A stretch of DNA of 11,839 bases from an uncultured Eubacteriales bacterium (GCA_900553265.1 USDD01000080.1:1-11839), one strand, 5' to 3'; positions 1 to 6,335 are shown, numbered from the stretch's first letter. Numbers and translations are program-made. The notes: generated by a model from the letters alone, not told the origin.

Positions 1-1
1 C

Positions 2-562
2 AAGGGCGTGGACGAGCCCTACCGCATGATGACCTCCCGCGCCGAGTACCGGCTGCTGCTGCGGCAGGACAACGCCGACCTGCGGCTGACGGAGATTGGC
101 TATCGCGCCGGGCTGGCCGGCGAGGAGCGCCTTCGGAGGATGTGCGAAAAGCGCGAGGCGGCGGAAAAGGGGCGCAGAGAGCTGGACCGGCTGCACCTGA
201 CCGACCGGCTGCGCCGCACCGAGGAGAACCTTCAGACGCTGCGCGCGGCCCATCCCGAGCTGCCCGAGTATCCGCCCGAGGTGGCTGAGCAGCTGGAGAT
301 CAGCGTCAAGTACGAGGGCTACATCGCGCGGCAGTCCGCTGACGAGAGGGAGTTCCGCCGGCTGGAGAACACGCCGCTGCCCGCCGACGCGGACTATCTG
401 TCCATGTCCGGGCTGCGCATTGAGGCGCGGCAGAAGCTCGACCGCAGCCGCCCGCGCTCGCTGGGGCAGGCCTCGCGCATTCCCGGCGTGTCGCCGGGAG
501 ACATTACCGTGCTGATGATCTGGCTGAAGGCCCGCGGCGCGGAGCAGAGGGAGGAAAAGTGA
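2..562 (+). CDS. mnmG: MnmG (GidA), tRNA uridine-5-carboxymethylaminomethyl modification enzyme, 3' part only
   Basis: This is the C-terminal 186 residues of MnmG; the 5' end lies outside the window. MnmG is an FAD-binding protein that works with the GTPase MnmE to install a carboxymethylaminomethyl group on U34 of certain tRNAs, in the cytoplasm. The visible part begins with the family signature GVDEPYRMMTSRAEYRLLLR, followed by DNADLRL. It continues with the helical MnmE/tRNA-interacting region (YEGYIARQ) and ends with ASRIPGVSPGDITVLMIWLK, a typical MnmG C-terminus. The TGA stop overlaps the GTG start of rsmG by four bases (GTGA), which indicates translational coupling. The mnmG-rsmG order is widespread in bacteria. 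The assignment is secure; only the missing N-terminus, with the FAD-binding motif, cannot be checked. Confidence 0.97.
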   Translation, partial: KGVDEPYRMMTSRAEYRLLLRQDNADLRLTEIGYRAGLAGEERLRRMCEKREAAEKGRRELDRLHLTDRLRRTEENLQTLRAAHPELPEYPPEVAEQLEISVKYEGYIARQSADEREFRRLENTPLPADADYLSMSGLRIEARQKLDRSRPRSLGQASRIPGVSPGDITVLMIWLKARGAEQREEK

Positions 563-1299
563 ACGCCATGCTGGAAAAGATGCTGATCGCCTCCGCGGCG
601 CAGATGGGAATTTCCCTGTCCGACGCGCAGGCGGAGCAGTTCGCGCGCTATCACGAAATGCTCACGGAGGCCAACGCGAGGTTCAACCTCACCCGCGTGC
701 CCGACGATCTGCGCGAGGCCGCCGACCGGAACTATCTGGACTGCATGGCTCCCGTGGCCGCGGGCGCGCTGGAGGGCGTGCAGACGCTCATCGACGTGGG
801 CTCCGGCGCAGGCTTTCCGGGCATTCCGCTGTCCATACTGATGCCGGGCACGCATGTAGTGCTGCTGGACGCGCTGGACAAGCGGGTGAAGTTTTTGCAG
901 TCCGTGGCGGACGCGCTCCATCTGAACGCCGAGGCCGTGCACCTGCGCTGCGAGGATGCGGCGCGCAGTCTCGCGCTGCGCGAGCGGTTCGACTGCGCCG
1001 TGGCCCGCGCCGTCGCGCCGATGAACGTGCTGGCGGAATATCTGCTGCCCTTCGTGCGCGTGGGCGGGCGGATGCTGGCGCTGAAGGGCCCGTCGCTGGA
1101 GGCGGAGATGGCCGAGGCAGAGTACGCGATTTCGACGCTGGGCGGCCGCGCGGACGGCGTGATTCCGGTGGAAATTCCCGGACGGGACTGGCGGCATTCG
1201 ATGGCGAAGGTGGCGAAAATCGCGCCCACGCCGGAAAAATACCCCCGAAAAGCGGGAACACCGGAGAAAAAGCCGCTGGTTGTGGCGAAATCTTGTTAG
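559..1299 (+). CDS. rsmG: RsmG (GidB), 16S rRNA (guanine-N7)-methyltransferase
   Basis: RsmG uses S-adenosylmethionine to methylate N7 of a conserved guanine in the 530 loop of 16S rRNA (G527 in E. coli numbering). The protein has 246 residues, normal for the family. The SAM-binding loop is DVGSGAGFPGIPLSI at residues 79-93. It is followed by the acidic turn LLDALDKRVKFL (102-113), ARAVAPMNVLAEYLLPF (149-165), GGRMLALKG (169-177) and the C-terminal KYPRKAGTPEKKPL (227-240), all typical of RsmG. I chose the GTG at 559 because it overlaps the mnmG stop (GTGA) and has AGAGG/GGGAGG just upstream (546-554). An ATG at 568 is a possible alternative three codons later. A parA/parB pair often follows rsmG in other bacteria but is not present here. 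Confidence 0.96.
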   Translation: MNAMLEKMLIASAAQMGISLSDAQAEQFARYHEMLTEANARFNLTRVPDDLREAADRNYLDCMAPVAAGALEGVQTLIDVGSGAGFPGIPLSILMPGTHVVLLDALDKRVKFLQSVADALHLNAEAVHLRCEDAARSLALRERFDCAVARAVAPMNVLAEYLLPFVRVGGRMLALKGPSLEAEMAEAEYAISTLGGRADGVIPVEIPGRDWRHSMAKVAKIAPTPEKYPRKAGTPEKKPLVVAKSC

Positions 1300-1388
1300 A
1301 ATGGTGAAACAATGGTCATTTACGATAAATAAATCTAAATTTACGTGCATTTCATGAAAAGTATCTCATAATCTGCACAGACGGTGGA

Positions 1389-1394
1389 TATAAT
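1389..1394 (+). promoter_or_regulatory. -10 box of the lipoprotein gene promoter
   Basis: A perfect TATAAT lies 35 bases upstream of the lipoprotein start codon, in a markedly A/T-rich stretch (about 1310-1395) that contrasts with the G+C-rich coding DNA. No good -35 box is seen at the expected distance (TCATAA at 1366-1371 matches poorly), so the promoter is inferred mainly from the -10 and the base composition. Confidence 0.55.
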
Positions 1395-1429
1395 TAGTAC
1401 CGCTATCAAGCAACAGGAGGATACTAAAA

Positions 1430-1675
1430 ATGAAGAAGATTCTTGCTCTGGTTCTCGTTATGATGCTGGCGATGGTCGCCATGACCGCCTGCTCCAAGAC
1501 CCCCGCCACCCCCGCCGCGACTGAGGCTCCCACCGAGGCTCCCGCCGAGGAAGCGACCGAAGCTCCCGCTGAGGAAGCCACCGAGGCTCCTGCTGAGGAA
1601 GCCACCGAAGCACCCGCTGAGGAAGCGACCGAAGCTCCCGCTGAGGAAGCCACCGAGGCTCCCGCTCAGGGCTAA
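1430..1675 (+). CDS. Small lipoprotein made of a signal peptide and TEAPAEEA repeats
   Basis: This 81-residue protein has a classic lipoprotein signal: MKK, a hydrophobic core (residues 4-18) and a lipobox ending MTAC, with Cys21 as the predicted lipidation site. The rest is low-complexity: CSKTPATPAA and then five copies of the octapeptide TEAPAEEA plus a partial copy (residues 35-80), strongly acidic and rich in Pro and Ala. There is no globular domain. The start ATG has AGGAGG nine bases upstream (1415-1420). The gene has its own -10 box and a strong terminator, so it is probably a single-gene unit. Such tails are familiar in gut Clostridia as linkers between the lipid anchor and the body of solute-binding lipoproteins; here only the anchor and linker exist. 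It could be a genuine short surface lipoprotein or the remnant of a longer one. The function is unknown. Confidence 0.75.
   Translation: MKKILALVLVMMLAMVAMTACSKTPATPAATEAPTEAPAEEATEAPAEEATEAPAEEATEAPAEEATEAPAEEATEAPAQG
1532..1669 (+). repeat. 24-bp in-frame tandem repeat (about 5.75 copies) in the lipoprotein gene
   Basis: The 24-base unit encodes T-E-A-P-A-E-E-A. Copies differ mainly at third codon positions (GCG/GCC, GAA/GAG, GCT/GCC), so the peptide is kept while the DNA drifts. This suggests selection on the protein repeat. Copy number may vary between strains through slippage. Confidence 0.9.
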
Positions 1676-1694
1676 TCTGACGAAAACTCAAACG

Positions 1695-1728
1695 GCATGC
1701 CGCCCGATCTCGGGCGGCGTGCTTTTTT
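1695..1728 (+). terminator. Rho-independent terminator after the lipoprotein gene
   Basis: A G+C-rich stem pairs 1695-1707 with 1710-1722 (one G-T wobble; the innermost pairs form a four-base loop) and is followed directly by six T residues at 1723-1728. It starts 19 bases after the lipoprotein stop and separates that gene from the ybaB promoter. Confidence 0.93.
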
Positions 1729-1744
1729 GCGCGAATTTCGGGGG

Positions 1745-1773
1745 TTTACGTTTGGCGGAAAATCATGTATAAT
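1745..1773 (+). promoter_or_regulatory. Promoter of the ybaB-recR unit
   Basis: The -35 box is TTTACG (1745-1750, four of six consensus bases) and the -10 box is a perfect TATAAT (1768-1773), separated by 17 bases. It lies just after the previous terminator and about 70 bases before the ybaB start. The leader contains a small hairpin (CGGGC at 1807-1811 with GCCCG at 1818-1822) beside the ribosome-binding site. Confidence 0.75.
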
Positions 1774-1843
1774 AGAAAATGGCGCAATGCCTGAGAAGAA
1801 AACAACCGGGCGATTCGGCCCGAGGAAAGGACGGTATTTCACT

Positions 1844-2188
1844 ATGGCAAGAGGCGGCTTTCCCGGAATGATGGGCGGCGGCAACATGCAGCAGCTGGCG
1901 CGTCAGGCGCAGAAACTTCAGCAGCAGATGACCAAAATGCAGGAGGAGCTGGAGGCCCGCGAGTTCGAGGCGGCGGCCGGCGGCGGCATGGTCACGGTGA
2001 AGGTCAACGGCAGGAAGGAGCTGCTCTCCGTCGAGATCAAGCCCGAGGCCGTGGATCCCGACGACGTGGAAATGCTCCAGGATCTGGTGCTGGCGGCGGT
2101 GAACGAGGCGCTGCGCGAGGCCACCGAGACCACCGAGCGCGAGATGAGCAAGCTGACCGGCGGCATGAGCATGCCCGGCCTGTTCTGA
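1844..2188 (+). CDS. ybaB: YbaB/EbfC-family nucleoid-associated protein
   Basis: YbaB proteins are small dimeric DNA-binding proteins that associate with the nucleoid and are usually encoded next to recR, as here. The protein has 114 residues, typical of Firmicute homologues. The N-terminus MARGGFPGMMGGGNMQQL is the familiar glycine- and methionine-rich leader. It is followed by a long helix (QLARQAQKLQQQMTKMQEEL, 17-36), the strand region GGGMVTVKVNGRKELLSVEI (47-66), DPDDVEMLQDLVLAAVNEAL (71-90) and a C-terminal MSMPGLF. The ATG at 1844 was chosen because translation of the upstream in-frame codons would run through the terminator and promoter. The purine-rich GAGGAAAGGA (1822-1831) lies rather far (12 or more bases) from the start. 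RecR follows 84 bases downstream, probably on the same transcript. Confidence 0.94.
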   Translation: MARGGFPGMMGGGNMQQLARQAQKLQQQMTKMQEELEAREFEAAAGGGMVTVKVNGRKELLSVEIKPEAVDPDDVEMLQDLVLAAVNEALREATETTEREMSKLTGGMSMPGLF

Positions 2189-2272
2189 GCGCGGAGCAAT
2201 ACGCAAATCGAATCGCAAGTGGCGGGGGAGCGCGCTCCTCCGTCCACAATTTTGCAAATCGGGGGAAGAACC

Positions 2273-2869
2273 ATGGCGGACGTAGAGGCAATCGCGAAGC
2301 TGGTCAATCAGCTGTCCAAGCTGCCCGGCATCGGGCGCAAGACGGCGCAGCGGCTGGCCTATCACATCATCAGCCTGCCCGAGGATCAGGTGCGCGAGCT
2401 GGCGGTGTCCATCTTCAACGGCAAAAAGCAGGTGCATTTCTGCCCCGTGTGCGGAAACTTCACCGACGTGGATCCCTGCGCCATCTGCTCGGATTCCAGC
2501 CGCCGCCGGGACATCCTCTGCGTGGTGCGCGATCCCCGGGACGTGAACGCCATGGAGCGCATGCGCGACTACAACGGGCTGTACCACGTGCTGCACGGCG
2601 TGATCTCGCCCATGAACGGCGTGGGCCCGGACGACATCCGCATCCGCGAGCTGATGAGCCGCCTGTCCTCCGGCGAGGTGAAGGAGGTCGTGCTGGCCAC
2701 CAATCCCGACGTGGAGGGCGAGGCCACGGCGGCCTACATCTCCCGGCTGATCAAGCCCATGGGCGTGAAGGTCACGCGCATCGCTCACGGCGTTCCCGTG
2801 GGCGGCGAGCTGGAGTACACCGACGAGGTGACGCTGCTGCGCGCGTTTCAGGGAAGAACCGAGGTCTGA
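2273..2869 (+). CDS. recR: RecR, recombination mediator protein
   Basis: RecR acts with RecO (and RecF) to load RecA onto SSB-coated single-stranded DNA at gaps. The 198-residue length is standard. Domains in order: an N-terminal helix-hairpin-helix (LSKLPGIGRKTAQRLAYHI, 14-32), a four-cysteine zinc finger (Cys57, Cys60, Cys69, Cys72), a Toprim domain from about residue 80 (ILCVVRDPRDVNAME) through NPDVEGEATAAYISRLIKP (144-162), and the Walker-B-like C-terminal part (RIAHGVPVGGELEYTDEVTL, 169-188). The ATG at 2273 is preceded by GGGGGAAG (2261-2268) at good spacing. An in-frame extension to 2219 has no family similarity and was not used. Pairing with ybaB is the usual arrangement. Confidence 0.97.
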   Translation: MADVEAIAKLVNQLSKLPGIGRKTAQRLAYHIISLPEDQVRELAVSIFNGKKQVHFCPVCGNFTDVDPCAICSDSSRRRDILCVVRDPRDVNAMERMRDYNGLYHVLHGVISPMNGVGPDDIRIRELMSRLSSGEVKEVVLATNPDVEGEATAAYISRLIKPMGVKVTRIAHGVPVGGELEYTDEVTLLRAFQGRTEV

Positions 2870-2885
2870 GAGCCTCTCCGAAGCA

Positions 2886-2935
2886 GACAAAAGGCGATTT
2901 TCAGCGGCATATGCCGTCGAAAATCGCCTTTTGTC
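2886..2935. terminator. 50-base palindrome, probable bidirectional terminator between recR and the motor operon
   Basis: The arms 2886-2902 and 2919-2935 are perfect reverse complements (17 bases, GACAAAAGGCGATTTTC and its complement). The inner CGGCATATGCCG (2905-2916) is itself a palindrome, set off by a two-base symmetric mismatch. T runs (CCTTTTG) occur at the 3' end of the stem on both strands. It sits between the convergent recR stop (2869) and the minus-strand stop (2946), so it can serve both. The length and symmetry exceed what a terminator needs, so a dispersed extragenic palindrome is also possible. Confidence 0.8.
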
Positions 2936-2945
2936 GTAGAAGCGT

Positions 2946-3509
2946 TTACTCCACCAGCACCTCGGATTGTTTGGAGTCGGGCTCGTCGTCCGTCTCCATG
3001 AGGATGGTGGTCTGCTGCATGCCGATGATCTTCCACAGGCCGTCGTCCTTGATCAGCGTCAGGTTGTAGCGGCCACCCTGCCATTTGGGGATGTCCGCGG
3101 AGACCTCGTTGGCGCGGCTGGAGAGCACCTTGCCGGTGATGGACGGCACGCGCTCCACCACCGTGCAGGTGGCGTAATCGTCCCAGGGCCACGCCCAGAG
3201 CTTCTCGATCTTCAGATCGTATTCGAAGTCGGAGATCACGTAGTCGGAGTAGACGCTGGTGCCGTCGAACGCGCCGGCCAGCGCGGGATCGGCGTTGAGG
3301 AAGTCGTAGTGGAAGTATTTGTTCAGTTCCTGCGCGTCCTCACGGGTGAGGATGACCTCCACGCGCTTTTCCAGCCCCTCGTCCAGAATGATGTAGACGT
3401 TGGCAAGATTCAGGCACATGAAGAAGCCGCACAGCAGCATGCCCGCCAGAATGCAGAAGATCAACAGGCGGGAGGCGATAAACCAGACAAATCGGCGGAA
3501 ATAAAGCAC
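2946..3509 (-). CDS. Unassigned single-pass membrane protein, third gene of the ZorAB-like operon
   Basis: I do not recognise a named family. The 187-residue protein has a basic aromatic N-terminus (MLYFRRFVWFIASR), one hydrophobic span at about residues 13-42, and then a soluble region of about 145 residues. The charge pattern suggests that this region lies outside the membrane. It is rich in predicted strands and aromatic residues (DYVISDFEYDLKIEKLWAWP, 89-108; GGRYNLTLIKDDGLWKIIGM, 145-164). The final strand pattern, ending in DGLWKI, recalls the NTF2-like (cystatin-fold) extracytoplasmic domains of Gram-positive membrane proteins; this is only a guess at the fold. The start is GTG at 3509 with AGGAG (3519-3523) nine bases upstream. 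The gene begins 20 bases after the OmpA-domain gene stops and is clearly co-transcribed. A role as accessory or regulator of the motor complex is inferred from context alone. Confidence 0.85.
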   Translation of the reverse strand: MLYFRRFVWFIASRLLIFCILAGMLLCGFFMCLNLANVYIILDEGLEKRVEVILTREDAQELNKYFHYDFLNADPALAGAFDGTSVYSDYVISDFEYDLKIEKLWAWPWDDYATCTVVERVPSITGKVLSSRANEVSADIPKWQGGRYNLTLIKDDGLWKIIGMQQTTILMETDDEPDSKQSEVLVE

Positions 3510-3529
3510 GTTTCAGGACTCCTGTTCGT

Positions 3530-4552
3530 TTAATCGGAGGATTCGAGGATATTTTTCAGCTGCTCGATCATCTGCTCGTCGGTCAGGCGGAACTTGAACA
3601 CCACGCGGCGGGACGCGTCCATGTCCTCGTTGCCGTTGGCATCCAGCACCGGGTCGCTGAAGGAGCGGCCGTTGGCCGTGACCAGCTGGCGCAGGGTCTG
3701 AAGCTGTCCGGAGGGCAGCACGTGGTTGGTCTCGTCCAGCACATAGGCGGCCACCGCGCCGGCGCGCTGCTGGGACAGCTCGAGGTTCTGAATGTATCCG
3801 CCCAGCGAGTCGGTGTGGCCCTCGATGATGATCTCGGAGATGTAGGGACGGTATTCGTCGGAGAACAGCACGTTCAGATACACGGGCAGGAAGGCGTTGA
3901 TCCGCGCGCGGCCCTCGTCGGTGAGCCTGTACTGGCCCGTGGAGAATAGCACGTCGCTCTCCAGCGCGATGGCGCCGCTGGTGGGATCGACGGAGGCGGA
4001 GATGCTGGCGCTCCTGAGCGCGTCGCTCAGCGAGGTGATGATGCGGGTCTTCATGCCCACCAGCTGCTCGATCTGGCGCTGCTGATTGTCCAGCTTGGAC
4101 TGCTGCTCGTCGATCTGGGTCTGCTGGGTGCCCAGCTGCACGCTCAGCGCGTCCAGCTGCTCCTTCTGGGCGGCGATTTCGCTCTCCTTTTCGTCCAGCA
4201 GCGACTTGGCCTTGGCCAGATCGTCCTGCTGCTGGGCGAGGATGCCCTCCGCGTCCTGGAGGTCGGCCTCGGCGGCGTTTAAGCGAATCTGCTGGGCGAG
4301 CATCTGCTCCTCCGCGGCGGTGAGCTTGGACTGCTGCTCCTCCAGATTGGCGTTGGCCGCGTCCAGATCGTACTGCTGTCGGGCGATTTCGGCCATGTTG
4401 ATTTCGTACATGTCGAAATACTGATAGATGATGTAGAACATGATGAGGATGATGATGAGCAGCAGCGAGCTCATCAGATCCGAAAAGTTCAGCCAGAAGC
4501 TGCCGTCGTTGCGGCTCGAGCTTCCTCTGTGCCGGGAACGGATACTGCGCAT
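3530..4552 (-). CDS. ZorB/MotB-like OmpA-domain protein with a long extracytoplasmic coiled coil
   Basis: The protein has 340 residues. It starts with a short basic cytoplasmic tail, then FWLNFSDLMSSLLLIIIL (19-36): a MotB/ZorB-type single span (about 26-46) with Asp25 at the position of the ion-carrying aspartate. Residues about 55-165 form a Q/A/L/E-rich coiled coil. The C-terminal OmpA-like peptidoglycan-binding domain (about 193-325) contains SDVLFSTGQYRLTDEGRARI (199-218), EGHTDS (244-249, Asp248), NLELSQQRAGAVAAYV (256-271) and RRVVFKF (315-321), with the Asp and Arg that normally contact diaminopimelate. The start has AAAGGAGG (4561-4568) eight bases upstream, and the channel gene ends 20 bases before it. 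Family knowledge: such proteins form a dimeric rod anchored to the cell wall inside a pentameric MotA/ExbB-type channel. Zorya ZorB is the closest named type I can suggest. The inserted coiled coil is longer than in proteobacterial relatives as I recall them. Confidence 0.88.
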   Translation of the reverse strand: MRSIRSRHRGSSSRNDGSFWLNFSDLMSSLLLIIILIMFYIIYQYFDMYEINMAEIARQQYDLDAANANLEEQQSKLTAAEEQMLAQQIRLNAAEADLQDAEGILAQQQDDLAKAKSLLDEKESEIAAQKEQLDALSVQLGTQQTQIDEQQSKLDNQQRQIEQLVGMKTRIITSLSDALRSASISASVDPTSGAIALESDVLFSTGQYRLTDEGRARINAFLPVYLNVLFSDEYRPYISEIIIEGHTDSLGGYIQNLELSQQRAGAVAAYVLDETNHVLPSGQLQTLRQLVTANGRSFSDPVLDANGNEDMDASRRVVFKFRLTDEQMIEQLKNILESSD

Positions 4553-4572
4553 TCAGCCTGCCTCCTTTCCGA

Positions 4573-6129
4573 TCAGCGGCGGTAGAGGCGGTCGACGGCG
4601 TCGTCCAGTCCGCGCTGAGCCTTGGCCAGCGTCTCGGTCAGCTGCTGCACCTGATCGAGGAACTGATCCGAGGTGTCGGCCACGGCCCGGGGCATGCGGC
4701 TGAGGGAATCGGAGATGTTCGACGAGAGGTAGTCCACGCGCTGGGTGAACTGGTTGACGTAATCGCGATACGCGTCGAGGGTGTTCTTCAGCTCCGCGTC
4801 CAGCTCGCGGGAGGCGCTCTTCTGGGCGCTCTCGATGTGCGCGCCGGCCTCATTCAGGCTCTGAGCAGCCTGCTGCATGGCCTGGGACGCGGCGGCGTTT
4901 TCGGCGGCGAACTTCCGGGTGAACTCGTTGACCGCGCCGGTCATGGTCTCCAGCGAGCGGGAGATCTCGGCCTGCATGGCGCTGACGGTCTTCAGATAGC
5001 CCGTCTGCTGGCGGGAGACCAGCTCCATCTGCTCCACGGACGAGGACATTCGCGCGTACGCGTCGTCGGCCTGCTTGTGGGTGGTGCGCAGGTCGTTTAA
5101 GTAACCGGTCATGGCGTCGATCATGTCCTGAGAGATCTTCTGGACGCCGCGCAGGTCGCGCACGGCGGCCTCGGATTCCAGCATGCTCATGCGCACGGCG
5201 GAGAAGGCCTCCTCCTGCGCTCTGGTGGTTTCGCCCAGCACCTGGGAGAACTCCTTCAGACGGCCGTTGAGCGACTCGTCCATGCGGTCGACGAAGCGCA
5301 TGACCACCGCGTCGAGGAAGCGCATCTGATCCTTCGTGGAGACGGTCAGGAAGTTTTTGAGGCTGGCGTGGATGGGCTCCACTGCGTCGCGGATGGCGTT
5401 GGCCATGTTTTCGGTGAACGCGCCGTTCAGGTCCTTGGACATGGTCTGAATCAGCGCCGTCTGCTCCTGCTGATAGATGGCGACCTGGGTCAGCGGGTCG
5501 ACGCTGATGACGCCGGCACTGTGGCTCAGCGCGCCGTAGAAGTCCTTGATGGCGTGCTGGGTGGAGCCGTACACCGCGCGGGTGAGCAGCGTGAACAGCA
5601 CGGAGCCCACCACGCCGAAGATGGAGGTCATGAACGCGTACTTCATGCCGGGAATCAGCGTGGTGATGGAGTTTTGAACCGTGGCGGAATCGGTCATGTC
5701 GAAGCCGGACAGGCCCTGGGCCAGGCCGATCAGCGTGCCCAGAAAGCCCAGCGACACCAGCAGGCTCGGCAGCGCGTCGGCAAAGGAGATGCGGCCCGGG
5801 CCGTAGATGACCGTGTCCTCATTGATGAAGTCCTCCACGTTGCTGGCGTTGTGATACACGCCGTCGGCGAAGAACAGATTGTTCAGATAGGCGCTCCAGT
5901 GGGGCATCAGCGTGCCCTTGCCGAGGAAGTTGTCCTCCTGCCAGGAGCGGCGCGCCTTTTCGCCGGCCTTGATGCTGCGGATGGCCCGGCGCAGCCGGCT
6001 GCGGGTCTCCAGCACCGGCGCGATGCACATGATGAGGCCGACGATGAACGCGGCCACGATGGCGATGTAAATGATGAGATTGGACAAATCGGCCTTGGCT
6101 GATCCGAGCAGCGATTCAATGAAACCCAT
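4573..6129 (-). CDS. ZorA-like MotA/TolQ/ExbB proton-channel family protein with a long helical tail
   Basis: The protein has 518 residues from the chosen start. Three membrane spans are visible: residues 16-40 (LSNLIIYIAIVAAFIVGLIM), 118-140 (SLLVSLGFLGTLIGLAQGL) and 162-187 (MKYAFMTSIFGVVGSVLFTL). A cytoplasmic stretch of about 75 residues separates spans 1 and 2. The GFLGTLIGL and GMKYAFMTSIFG segments are the signature of the MotA/TolQ/ExbB family; Thr132 and Thr168 are candidates for the polar lining of the ion path. After span 3, about 330 residues are almost entirely helical and rich in A, Q, S, D and R, like the cytoplasmic tail of Zorya ZorA. Flagellar MotA (four spans, no such tail) and TolQ/ExbB (no such tail) fit less well. 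It is the first gene of the operon and presumably assembles as a pentamer around a dimer of the next gene's product. The physiological role is unknown. Confidence 0.88.
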   Translation of the reverse strand: MGFIESLLGSAKADLSNLIIYIAIVAAFIVGLIMCIAPVLETRSRLRRAIRSIKAGEKARRSWQEDNFLGKGTLMPHWSAYLNNLFFADGVYHNASNVEDFINEDTVIYGPGRISFADALPSLLVSLGFLGTLIGLAQGLSGFDMTDSATVQNSITTLIPGMKYAFMTSIFGVVGSVLFTLLTRAVYGSTQHAIKDFYGALSHSAGVISVDPLTQVAIYQQEQTALIQTMSKDLNGAFTENMANAIRDAVEPIHASLKNFLTVSTKDQMRFLDAVVMRFVDRMDESLNGRLKEFSQVLGETTRAQEEAFSAVRMSMLESEAAVRDLRGVQKISQDMIDAMTGYLNDLRTTHKQADDAYARMSSSVEQMELVSRQQTGYLKTVSAMQAEISRSLETMTGAVNEFTRKFAAENAAASQAMQQAAQSLNEAGAHIESAQKSASRELDAELKNTLDAYRDYVNQFTQRVDYLSSNISDSLSRMPRAVADTSDQFLDQVQQLTETLAKAQRGLDDAVDRLYRR

Positions 6130-6134
6130 GGGCA

Positions 6135-6139
6135 CCTCC
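6135..6139 (-). promoter_or_regulatory. Ribosome-binding site that fixes the start of the ZorA-like gene
   Basis: On the minus strand the sequence reads ATGGAGGTGCCCATGGG. The GGAGG(TG) core lies five bases before the ATG at 6129, whereas the upstream in-frame ATG (6141) overlaps this core and has no site of its own. The downstream ATG is therefore preferred, giving MGFIESLL as the N-terminus. Confidence 0.7.
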
Positions 6140-6192
6140 ATAACTGCAAGCGATATTTCAAAAAAGGGTTGTAACTATACTTATTCAGAATC

Positions 6193-6201
6193 AGTATACC
6201 A
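6193..6201 (-). promoter_or_regulatory. Extended -10 promoter of the ZorAB-like operon
   Basis: On the minus strand, TGGTATACT is an extended -10 (TGn plus five of six bases of TATAAT). It lies about 65 bases upstream of the start codon in an A/T-rich part of the divergent intergenic region. No convincing -35 is seen, which is normal for extended -10 promoters. A second possible -10 (TATAGT, 6174-6179) lies closer to the gene. The 240-base gap between the two divergent starts (6130-6369) holds this promoter, the argS promoter and nothing else I can name. Confidence 0.55.
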
Positions 6202-6326
6202 CTTGCGCGGCGGGAAAATATACATGCTTTGAATGGCAAAGGAGTGACGAAAATAAGACAAATTCAGTCAATTGCGCCGCCGGCGTGTTAATTGTCCGGC
6301 GAAGGCTGTTCGGACGGGAAAAAATC

Positions 6327-6335
6327 TGCTATAAT
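6327..6335 (+). promoter_or_regulatory. Extended -10 promoter of argS
   Basis: TGCTATAAT is a perfect -10 hexamer (6330-6335) with the TGn extension, 34 bases upstream of the argS start codon. No clear -35 hexamer is present. I see no T-box hallmarks in the short leader, so T-box control is unlikely. Confidence 0.7.

Noticed and set aside
394..1350. Long minus-strand open frame over mnmG/rsmG
   Set aside because: It lies opposite two certain genes, is rich in Arg and His as expected of antisense frames in G+C-rich DNA, and has no recognisable domain.
1532..1669. CRISPR array from 24-base repeats
   Set aside because: The repeats are directly adjacent with no spacers and encode an in-frame octapeptide.
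1697..1843. N-terminal extension of YbaB
   Set aside because: It would be translated through the terminator stem and the ybaB promoter; the family N-terminus begins at 1844.
2946..6129. Complete Zorya defence system, or flagellar MotAB / TolQR / ExbBD
   Set aside because: No zorC, zorD or zorE is present; the channel protein has three spans and a long tail, unlike MotA; the partner has an OmpA domain, unlike ExbD/TolR; no flagellar, chemotaxis or TonB genes are nearby.
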